A stretch of DNA of 15,610 bases from F2B08 sp046260445. GTDB taxonomy: Bacteria; Actinomycetota; Actinomycetes; Actinomycetales; Dermatophilaceae. The stretch spans positions 1 through 15,610 of the forward strand of contig JBHEPF010000003.1 in the NCBI GenBank assembly GCA_046260445.1, given 5' to 3'. Shown here one piece after another: positions 7,241-13,055 of the stretch. The notes under the pieces were generated by a model that was not told the DNA's origin, did no database searches, and saw only the letters and a list, made by a program, of their open reading frames with translations. How positions within the stretch are numbered: position 1 is the stretch's first letter; every line of letters begins with the position of its first letter. The position numbers and the translations under genes are program-made.

Positions 7241-7276
7241 ACTCCGCCGGGACAGGCTCACCTGTCCCGGCGGAGT
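7241..7276 (+). terminator. Perfect 16-bp inverted repeat, probable intrinsic terminator
   Basis: ACTCCGCCGGGACAGG (7241-7256) and its exact complement (7261-7276) are separated by the tetraloop CTCA. The very stable, fully GC-rich stem lies 33 nt after the Bax inhibitor-like stop. No U tract follows, which is common in actinobacterial terminators. Its right arm carries GGAG that could be the ribosome-binding site of the next small ORF. Confidence 0.8.
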
Positions 7277-7281
7277 CGTCT

Positions 7282-7533
7282 GTGGAGCTGGACCGGATCC
7301 GGCGCCGCTTCACCGAGCTGTCCGTCCCCGACGCAGAGGCGGGTATGCGCCGCGCCCGTCCCCTGCTCGACCACCTCTGTGGGGAGCTGGGTCATGCCCC
7401 CGCCCCCGACCTCGGCCCGGCTGTCATCCCGGACCAGCTGACGGTCCTGGTGCACGACGCATACCTCGGCGGTGTCGGTGAGGGCCTCGCGCAGGCGCTC
7501 GCAACCCTGCGCCGTAGCCTGTATCCCGCCTAG
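7282..7533 (+). CDS. Small hypothetical protein (83 aa)
   Basis: I do not recognise this ORF. It encodes 83 residues with no signal peptide or transmembrane segment. The first half is charged and probably helical (MELDRIRRRFTEL...AGMRRARPLLDHL); the second is more hydrophobic (IPDQLTVLVHDAYLGG...LAQALATLRRSL). Third codon positions are strongly G/C, as in the neighbours, which supports real coding. The start is probably GTG at 7282, with GGAG (7272-7275) 6 nt upstream, but that GGAG is inside the right arm of the preceding hairpin. The stop overlaps the stop of the convergent thiolase gene within a shared CTAG. Either it has its own weak promoter in the preceding gene's 3' end or it is expressed only by read-through. 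Confidence 0.6.
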   Translation: MELDRIRRRFTELSVPDAEAGMRRARPLLDHLCGELGHAPAPDLGPAVIPDQLTVLVHDAYLGGVGEGLAQALATLRRSLYPA

Positions 7534-8753
7534 CTGAGGCGCTCGACGATGATCGCCATGCCCTGGCCGCCGCCGACACACATGGTCTCGAGGCCGAACT
7601 GGCCGTCGCGGGCGCGCAGACCGTTGAGCAGGGTCGTCATGATGCGGGTGCCGGTCGAGCCGAAGGGGTGACCGAGCGCGATCGCGCCGCCATGGACGTT
7701 AAGCCTGTCGAGGTCCATGCCGAGGTCGTCGGCGGAGGGCAGTACCTGGGCGGCGAAGGCCTCGTTGATCTCATAGAGGTCCATGTCACCGATCGACATC
7801 TCGGCGCGGGCGAGTGCCTGGCGCGAGGCATCGACCGGGCCGAGGCCCATGATCTCGGGGGAGAGCGCCGAGACGCCGGTGGAGACGATGCGCGCGAGCG
7901 GGGTGACGCCGAGCTCGGCGGCCTTGGTGTCGCTCATGATGACCACGCCGGAGGCCCCGTCGTTGAGCGGGCAGCAGTTGCCGGCCGTGACGGTGCCGTC
8001 CTCGCGGAAGACCGGGTTGAGGCCCTGGACCGCCTCGAGGGTGACGCCGGCGCGCGGGCCGTCGTCGGTCGACACCACGGTGCCGTCGGGGAGGGTGACC
8101 GGGGTGATCTCGCGCGCGAAGAAGCCGTCCTTGATCGCCTGCTCGGCGCGGTTCTGGCTCGTCACGCCCCACTCGTCCTGGCGCTGACGGGAGATGCCGC
8201 GGAAGGTCGCGACGTTCTCGGCGGTCTGCCCCATCGAGAGGTAGACGTCGGGCAGGTGCCCGTCCTCGCGGGGGTCGGACCAGGTCTCGTTGCTCTTGGC
8301 CATCGCCTCGCTGCGGGCCTGGGCGTCGGCGAACCTCGGGTTGAGCGTGTCCTCGGCAGCCCCGCCGGCGCCGGCGAAGTTCGTGTACTGCGAGACGCAC
8401 TCGACGCCACCGGACATGAACACGTCGCCCTCACCGGCCTTGATCGCGTGGAAGGCCATTCGCATGGTCTGGGTCGAGGACGCACAGAACCGGTTCACCG
8501 TCGAGGCGGGGACATGGTCGAGCCCGGCGAGCACGGCGATGACCCGGGCCATGTTCGACCCGTGCCGACCGCTCGGCTCGGCGCACCCCCAGTACAGATC
8601 CTCGACGAGGGCCGGGTCGAGGCCGGGCACCTGCGACAGCAGCGATGAGACCACCTGCGCGGAGAGGTCATCCGGGCGGATGTCCTTGAGCGAGCCCTTG
8701 AAGGCGCGCCCGATCGGGGTCCGGGACGTGGCGACGATGACAGCCTCGGTCAT
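7530..8753 (-). CDS. Acetyl-CoA C-acyltransferase (thiolase)
   Basis: Thiolases catalyse CoA-dependent cleavage of 3-ketoacyl-CoA in beta-oxidation or the reverse condensation. The 407-residue protein has the nucleophile Cys90 in VNRFCASSTQTM, the NEAFAAQ motif near 330, GHPFGSTGTR with His362, and the second catalytic cysteine in MCVGGGQG near 392. It is closest by eye to FadA-type degradative thiolases, but chain-length preference is not readable. The start is the second ATG (8753), because GGAGGA lies 7 nt before it; a first ATG at 8768 would overlap that site. It is transcribed away from the SGNH hydrolase gene, with a hairpin and a candidate promoter between. It converges on the small ORF with a 4-nt overlap of stop codons. 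Confidence 0.95.
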   Translation of the reverse strand: MTEAVIVATSRTPIGRAFKGSLKDIRPDDLSAQVVSSLLSQVPGLDPALVEDLYWGCAEPSGRHGSNMARVIAVLAGLDHVPASTVNRFCASSTQTMRMAFHAIKAGEGDVFMSGGVECVSQYTNFAGAGGAAEDTLNPRFADAQARSEAMAKSNETWSDPREDGHLPDVYLSMGQTAENVATFRGISRQRQDEWGVTSQNRAEQAIKDGFFAREITPVTLPDGTVVSTDDGPRAGVTLEAVQGLNPVFREDGTVTAGNCCPLNDGASGVVIMSDTKAAELGVTPLARIVSTGVSALSPEIMGLGPVDASRQALARAEMSIGDMDLYEINEAFAAQVLPSADDLGMDLDRLNVHGGAIALGHPFGSTGTRIMTTLLNGLRARDGQFGLETMCVGGGQGMAIIVERLS

Positions 8754-8760
8754 GAGTTCT

Positions 8761-8766
8761 TCCTCC
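8761..8766 (-). promoter_or_regulatory. Ribosome-binding site of the thiolase gene
   Basis: On the minus strand GGAGGA ends 7 nt before the ATG at 8753. It decides the start against the ATG at 8768, which overlaps it. Confidence 0.75.
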
Positions 8767-8782
8767 ATCGGGTGGATCTATG

Positions 8783-8788
8783 GGTATA
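8783..8788 (-). promoter_or_regulatory. Candidate -10 element of the thiolase gene (TATACC)
   Basis: TATACC on the minus strand lies about 30 nt before the thiolase ATG, in a short AT-richer patch. It would give a leader of roughly 20-25 nt including the GGAGGA. It lacks the final T of TANNNT. The -35 region would fall in the adjacent hairpin. Confidence 0.35.
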
Positions 8789-8800
8789 CCGTGCTCACCT

Positions 8801-8827
8801 GGCCCGCCCCGTCACCAGGGCAGGGCC
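8801..8827 (-). terminator. Hairpin after the SGNH hydrolase gene
   Basis: GGCCCGCCC (8801-8809) pairs with 8818-8827 through 9 base pairs and one bulged A (8822), with an 8-nt loop. It starts about 25 nt after the SGNH hydrolase stop in the direction of transcription. It has no U tract. It would separate this gene from the thiolase transcript. Confidence 0.5.
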
Positions 8828-8852
8828 CGGGAGAGCGGCCGTGTCGCCGAGC

Positions 8853-10019
8853 CTACTTCTCGACGCCTGAGTCGGGGTCGGGGCCGCTGATGCCCTCGGT
8901 GTGATCATCGCCATGCGGCGCAGGGGTCGGCGCCCCTGCATGGACGTCCGACCCGCCGGTGTCGCCGCCCGGCTCCATGTCCACGTCCATGTCCACGTCG
9001 GCTTCCACGTCGGCGTCGCGATCGACCGGGACGTCGGGCTGCCGCCGGCGCAGGAGGGTGGCCCAGCGACCCCGAGGACCGCGCGAGCTGCCGCCGATAT
9101 CGGTGCCGGCGACCTCGGTGCCCGGCTCGGTCACGGCCTGCCCGGCCGCGACCGCGACCGGCGCGACGTCGCGCCGGCTCATCGGCTGCGGCACGGCGGC
9201 CGGGGCCTGCCCGGCCCACAGGCCGAGCGAGTCGACGACGCTGGGCAGGAGGGCGGCGGCGACCCGCGCATACCCTGCGGCAGAGGGGTGGAAGCGGTCG
9301 ATCGAGAACAGCTCACCCGGACTGGTCTCGAACTCGGGCCCGAGCATGTCGGCGAGCGAGACGGTGCGGGCGCCGGCCTCGACGACCGCGACGGTCTGGG
9401 CGGCGGCGAGGTCACGCGACCAGCGGCGGGCCAGCCAGCGCAGCGGCTGGGGGAGCGGCTCGATCGTTCCCAGGTCGGGGCAGGTGCCGACGACGACGTG
9501 GGCGCCGGTCGCGAGGAGGCGCCGGACCACCTGCTCGAGGTGGCGCACCGCCGTCGCCCGCTCGATGCGGTGGGTGACGTCGTTGGCGCCGACGAGGATG
9601 ACCGCGATGTCGGGGGAGGGGACCGAGTCCAGAGCGTTGGCCAGCTGCATGTCGAGGCCCGCGGACTCCGAGCCGACGACGGCCACGTTGGTCAGCCGCA
9701 CTCTGCGGCCGGAGAGGGCGGCGACCCCCGAGGCGAGGATCGCGCCGATCGTCTGGCTACGCTCCTGCGTGCCGAGGCCGGCGGCGAGCGAGTCGCCCAG
9801 CATGACGAGCTGGAGAGGGTCACCAGGACCGTGCCCGAAGACCCCGTTGTCGTCTGGGGAGTCGTCCAAGGGCCGCCCGATGAGCTTGCGCGCGACAGCG
9901 GCCTCCGCTCTGATGAGCCCGTACCCGGCCGCCCCGAGCGCGCCGGCGAGGGCAGCAGCGCCTCCGCCGCCGTAGGCGGCAGCGCTCGCTATCTTGCGGG
10001 CGCGGCGGGCGCGTCCCAT
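8853..10019 (-). CDS. SGNH/GDSL hydrolase with N-terminal membrane segment and acidic tail
   Basis: SGNH hydrolases are serine esterases/lipases. Block I is GDSLAAGLGT with Ser77, the block II glycine follows in SAGLD (Gly121), block III is GANDVT with Asn146, and block V SIDRFHP gives Asp241 and His244, so the catalytic set is complete. An Ala/Gly-rich hydrophobic stretch (about 12-37) without a clear cleavage site suggests a signal anchor. The domain ends near 270. A roughly 110-residue tail follows, basic near 305-325 and then acidic with Asp-Val/Asp-Met repeats at 329-348. I chose the ATG at 10019 because GAGGGG lies 9 nt upstream. In-frame ATGs at 10028 and 10058 are possible, but the latter abuts a hairpin and has no ribosome-binding site. 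The substrate is unknown. Confidence 0.9.
   Translation of the reverse strand: MGRARRARKIASAAAYGGGGAAALAGALGAAGYGLIRAEAAVARKLIGRPLDDSPDDNGVFGHGPGDPLQLVMLGDSLAAGLGTQERSQTIGAILASGVAALSGRRVRLTNVAVVGSESAGLDMQLANALDSVPSPDIAVILVGANDVTHRIERATAVRHLEQVVRRLLATGAHVVVGTCPDLGTIEPLPQPLRWLARRWSRDLAAAQTVAVVEAGARTVSLADMLGPEFETSPGELFSIDRFHPSAAGYARVAAALLPSVVDSLGLWAGQAPAAVPQPMSRRDVAPVAVAAGQAVTEPGTEVAGTDIGGSSRGPRGRWATLLRRRQPDVPVDRDADVEADVDMDVDMEPGGDTGGSDVHAGAPTPAPHGDDHTEGISGPDPDSGVEK
8976..8999. repeat. Tandem 12-nt direct repeat (two copies) in the acidic tail
   Basis: CATGTCCACGTC occurs at 8976-8987 and again at 8988-8999, followed by two degenerate copies of the CCACGTC core to about 9017. On the coding (minus) strand it encodes the alternating Asp-Val/Asp-Met run of the SGNH hydrolase tail. 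The in-frame 12-nt unit suggests slippage-driven length variation. Confidence 0.8.
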
Positions 10020-10058
10020 CGTGGCCATCCCCTCGTGCCTGGATCGTCGGATCAGCAT

Positions 10059-10083
10059 GTCGCGGTCTCAACGCTACCGCGAC
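10059..10083 (-). terminator. Hairpin between the HNH gene and the SGNH hydrolase gene
   Basis: GTCGCGGT (10059-10066) and ACCGCGAC (10076-10083) form a perfect 8-bp stem with a 9-nt loop. It starts 39 nt after the HNH gene stop on the minus strand, just before the SGNH hydrolase gene. No U tract follows. It may be the HNH gene terminator. Confidence 0.5.
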
Positions 10084-10121
10084 GTCCGGCGGTTCCGGCT
10101 GGAGAAGGGGAGCGCTGGGGC

Positions 10122-11465
10122 TCAGCCCGCGCGGGACTCCTGTGGTCCGGCTCTGGAGCGAACCCGCTCGCCCGTCCCCTCGAGAGACTCACCCGGCACC
10201 AACGACGGCGCCAGAGACCGGTAGGTGTGGCCCGTGGGAGTGGAGAGAGCGACCTCGTGAGTCACATCGGGCGCGCTGGTCACTGTCGCCTCCCAGCCCG
10301 GAGCCTCCCGGGCATGGTTGCACCGTGCGCACGTGCCACGCCCGTTGAGGTAGCTCGTGGGCCCTCCGTCCTCGCTGCGGTGGACATGGTCGGCGTGCCG
10401 GACGGGGGCATCGCACCAGGGTGTCCGGCAGGTCTGGTCCCGCAGCTCGAGCATGTGCCGGAGCAGGCCGGTGAAGACCCGCTTCGTCGACTCCATGGCG
10501 ACAAGGTCCCGGCCGTCGGGACTCGTGAAGAGACGGCGGACGGTGACCAGGTCCTGGAAGGGCACGACCCGCGCGCTCAGGGTCGCCCGGATCCAGCTCC
10601 GGGCGATGTCCGTCGGGATGCTGCCATGGCCCGGCACGCTCGCCGGGGCGCAGTCCCCGCCGAGCAGGCTCCTGTCGGTCATCACCAGGTTGATCGTGAT
10701 CGGCACCGCGCCCACGGCCCGGCCGGTCACCCGCTCGATGAGGCTGTCGGCCATGAGCTGACCCCTGCCACGTGCGTCCCCTCCGGCGATCGCGTCCTGA
10801 GCGAGCTTGGTCAGAGCGGCGTAGACGGCGACCCCATCGCGCATCGGCAGCAGAGCCGTGACATAGGTCATCGACTCCGGTGCCGGCCGGATGGAGACCC
10901 GGCGCTCCCGCTCCGCTCGTGCTGCCCGACCGGCAGCGCCGGCAGGGTCGAGCCGCTGGGCCATCGCCCGAGCAGCGCCGACTGCCTGCCGGTCCCCCAT
11001 CTCGTGCAGCCTCGGCCCGAGGTCGGCGTCGACGGCCGCGCGGTCCTCCACGCGCAGGTGCGCGGTCTCCCTGACCACGCAGGTGACCCGCCACTCGGAG
11101 ACCTCGCCGCGCATGAGGGCGGCCAGACAGGTGGGCATCTCGTGGATGAGCGCCCTGGCCAGCCCGAGCAGCCGCGATCCCTTGTGCGGCGACTCCATCC
11201 GGGCCAGGGCCACCTGGTCGGCGATCCCGCGCCCGAGGCGGTGCTCGCCGAAGCCGGCCTCGATCTGACGGTCGCGCTGGGAAGCGTCGAAGGCGACGGT
11301 CTCCGTGGCCTGCGCCGCGGCGAGAGCGTTCTTGACGCGCTCCATCGCCCGCAGTCGGTCGACCCGCGCGGCGTCCGTTGGGGCCGGCGAGGGCAGCGCG
11401 AGCCGGGCCAGGAAGAGATCGATCTCCTCCGTCTCCAGTGGCTCAAGTGCCCTTATATCGATCAT
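10122..11465 (-). CDS. DUF222 and HNH endonuclease domain-containing protein (13E12-like family)
   Basis: This 447-residue protein has the common actinobacterial layout of an N-terminal helical DUF222 region (roughly 35-300) and a C-terminal HNH nuclease motif. The HNH region shows Cys346 and Cys351 (CRTPWC), His357-Ala-Asp359-His360, Asn374, then Cys379, Cys382 and His384 (CARCNH), so both the zinc cysteines and the catalytic His/Asn are present. Members are often multicopy and were first noticed with the mycobacterial REP13E12 repeats; function is unproven, and DNA cleavage is inferred from the motif. The start is the ATG at 11465; there is no Shine-Dalgarno, and a -10 element sits at leaderless distance. 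The gene is flanked by unrelated genes, with no terminal repeats or integrase seen. Confidence 0.92.
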   Translation of the reverse strand: MIDIRALEPLETEEIDLFLARLALPSPAPTDAARVDRLRAMERVKNALAAAQATETVAFDASQRDRQIEAGFGEHRLGRGIADQVALARMESPHKGSRLLGLARALIHEMPTCLAALMRGEVSEWRVTCVVRETAHLRVEDRAAVDADLGPRLHEMGDRQAVGAARAMAQRLDPAGAAGRAARAERERRVSIRPAPESMTYVTALLPMRDGVAVYAALTKLAQDAIAGGDARGRGQLMADSLIERVTGRAVGAVPITINLVMTDRSLLGGDCAPASVPGHGSIPTDIARSWIRATLSARVVPFQDLVTVRRLFTSPDGRDLVAMESTKRVFTGLLRHMLELRDQTCRTPWCDAPVRHADHVHRSEDGGPTSYLNGRGTCARCNHAREAPGWEATVTSAPDVTHEVALSTPTGHTYRSLAPSLVPGESLEGTGERVRSRAGPQESRAG

Positions 11466-11471
11466 GTGTTC

Positions 11472-11477
11472 ACTTTA
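11472..11477 (-). promoter_or_regulatory. Predicted leaderless -10 element (TAAAGT) of the HNH gene
   Basis: On the minus strand TAAAGT is followed by exactly 6 nt and then the ATG at 11465, so transcription would start on the A of the start codon. The match to TANNNT is complete and no ribosome-binding site is present. The -35 region is weak. Confidence 0.55.
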
Positions 11478-11555
11478 TCGGAGGCCACCGACAGTGCTAC
11501 CTCTTGGGTCGGGGCCGCTGCGCCATTCGACCCGTCCATCTGATGGGCTGGGGCC

Positions 11556-12638
11556 ATGTCCCGACAGTCGCCCAGGAAACCCGCCAGCCCCCGGGCGCGA
11601 CGCACGCCCGTGCCACCAGCGGCCCGGCTCAGCCCTCGACGTGCGGAACTGCTCGAGGCGCACGTCCGCTTCGAGCTGGAGAGCTGGTCGGGGCCGGGTC
11701 TGCAGACCGTGATCCGAGACGAGGTCGCCGCGCTGTATGCGTGGCTCGCCTCCGTCCGCCTCGAGGACATCCTCCCGGCCGGGGAGGCGGCACCGGTCAG
11801 CGCGCGGCTGGTCGAGCAGCTTCGGGTGACGGAGGAGACGGCGGCGGCACTCGCGGACATCCTCGAGACCGCAGTGGACGCGATCGCCGACAGCGACCTC
11901 AGGGTCCGCGACCTCGCACGCCGGCAGGACGTGCTCGCCCTCGCCGACACCGCTGCGCGGCTCGACCGAATCCGCGAGGAGCTCATCGGCGCGGTCACGG
12001 CGAGCACCGCATACCGGCACCTTGTCGCGCACGTCCTCTACCGGGGGGTCAAGGACTACGTCCTCACCGAGAACGTCCTCGCTCGCCGGATCCCCGGCGC
12101 CTCGTCATTGGTCCGCTTCGGCCAGCGGGGACTCCACACCGCAGCGCCGGGTCTCGAGCAGGCGGTGGACAGGCAGCTCAGCGCCTTCGTCGAGGCGAAC
12201 ATCGCCGAGACCCTGCGCGAGAGCCGCCGCTACCTCGAGGCCACCTTGGACGCCCGGATGATGCGCGTGCTGGCCGAGGAGACGTGGGCAGAGCTCGCAC
12301 CGCGAAGGGTCGCGGACCTCGCCGCTCTCGCCGACGAGGAGGACGTCGAACGGCTCACCCGGGACCTCATCGTCCTCGCGGAGCACGCGCTGGCGACCGG
12401 GCTCCTTTCTCCCCTTGTCGAGAGGGCGGTGCACGATCTGTTGACGCGGTCCGCACACAGGTCTCCCGCCGACCTGCTCCGCGAGATCGGAGTCGACGAG
12501 GAGGGCGTGGCCAAGGCCCTGACCCAGGCCGCAGACCTGCTCACGGGTCAGCCTGCGGTCCGTCGCTTCATCGAGGACCGAGTCCGTGCCCGGCTCATGG
12601 CGTTCTACGCCGACCCCGGGTGCCCGGCGGACGACTGA
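11556..12638 (+). CDS. Uncharacterised helical protein (360 aa)
   Basis: I cannot assign a function. The protein is hydrophilic, with no signal peptide or obvious transmembrane helix. A basic, Pro/Arg-rich N-terminus of about 28 residues is followed by what reads as almost entirely amphipathic helix. The most family-like stretch is the central YRHLVAHVLYRGVKDYVL...IPGASSLVRFGQRGL with PGLEQAVDRQL (about 150-205). Further acidic helices (EEDVERLTRDLIVLAEHAL) and a C-terminal RRFIEDRVRARLMAFY follow. Codon use matches the neighbours. The ATG at 11556 has only a weak ribosome-binding site (GGGCTGGGG). The stop at 12636-12638 is 27 nt before the thioesterase ATG, suggesting an operon with the two genes downstream. 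It is divergent from the HNH gene, with 90 bp between. Confidence 0.85.
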   Translation: MSRQSPRKPASPRARRTPVPPAARLSPRRAELLEAHVRFELESWSGPGLQTVIRDEVAALYAWLASVRLEDILPAGEAAPVSARLVEQLRVTEETAAALADILETAVDAIADSDLRVRDLARRQDVLALADTAARLDRIREELIGAVTASTAYRHLVAHVLYRGVKDYVLTENVLARRIPGASSLVRFGQRGLHTAAPGLEQAVDRQLSAFVEANIAETLRESRRYLEATLDARMMRVLAEETWAELAPRRVADLAALADEEDVERLTRDLIVLAEHALATGLLSPLVERAVHDLLTRSAHRSPADLLREIGVDEEGVAKALTQAADLLTGQPAVRRFIEDRVRARLMAFYADPGCPADD

Positions 12639-12665
12639 GTGCCGGCCCGCGCAAGAATAACCGGT

Positions 12666-13055
12666 ATGCCCGACGCGCCAGAGCAGTCCGCCACCCTTTC
12701 GTTCACGGTGACCGAAGCCGACACCGCTCGGGCTGTCGGGTCGGGTGACCTGCCGGTGCTCGGGACCCCACGCCTCCTCGCGTGGTGCGAGGCTGCGACG
12801 TGCGCGGTTCTGACCGGCCTGCCCGAGGGCCGGACGAGCGTCGGGACCCGGGTCGAGCTCGAGCATCTCGCTCCGAACGCGGTCGGTGACACGGTCGAGG
12901 TGAAGGCGGTCGTCACCGAGCGCACCGAGCGGACGGTCTCGTTCGCGGTCGAGGCGCGTCATGGCGACAGCGTCGTGGGGCGTGGCGCCGTGACCCGGGC
13001 GGTCGTCGACGCGCAGCGGTTCATGGCCAGGCTGGCGGAGCGGGCCGATGGCTGA
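12666..13055 (+). CDS. FlK-type acyl-CoA thioesterase (hotdog fold)
   Basis: The 129-residue protein resembles the fluoroacetyl-CoA thioesterase (FlK) family of single-domain hotdog enzymes. The catalytic triad is recognisable: Thr34 in LGTPRLLAW, Glu42 in WCEAATC, and His67 in VELEHLAP. The spacing is 8 and 25 residues, against 8 and 26 in FlK of Streptomyces cattleya (Thr42, Glu50, His76). TSVGTRVELEH and VGDTVEVKAVV are typical. Homologues without fluoroacetate biosynthesis are widespread, so the natural substrate is open; the downstream carboxyltransferase suggests a short or carboxylated acyl-CoA. I prefer the ATG at 12666. A GTG at 12639 directly after the upstream stop would add nine residues. 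It overlaps the next gene by 8 nt (ATGGCTGA). Confidence 0.82.
   Translation: MPDAPEQSATLSFTVTEADTARAVGSGDLPVLGTPRLLAWCEAATCAVLTGLPEGRTSVGTRVELEHLAPNAVGDTVEVKAVVTERTERTVSFAVEARHGDSVVGRGAVTRAVVDAQRFMARLAERADG

Noticed and set aside
6126..7313. Minus-strand ORF of 395 codons covering the tRNA and the Bax inhibitor-like gene
   Set aside because: Its C-terminus is the antisense translation of the tRNA, a common annotation artefact, and the rest is antisense to a clear seven-helix membrane protein.
10122..11465. HNH gene as part of a mobile intron or insertion element
   Set aside because: No flanking intron structure, reverse transcriptase, terminal repeats or target-site duplication could be found; only family-level reasoning suggests mobility.
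8901..11543. 880-codon open frame on the plus strand opposite the SGNH hydrolase and HNH genes
   Set aside because: The minus strand carries complete catalytic motif sets for both genes. The plus-strand translation is low-complexity and runs through both genes and their intergenic hairpin.
794..13055. Identical 8-nt gene overlaps ATGGCTGA at 794-801 and 13048-13055
   Set aside because: Both arise from a Met-Ala start overlapping a stop in the same phase. This is a common overlap type in GC-rich genomes and does not link the two loci.
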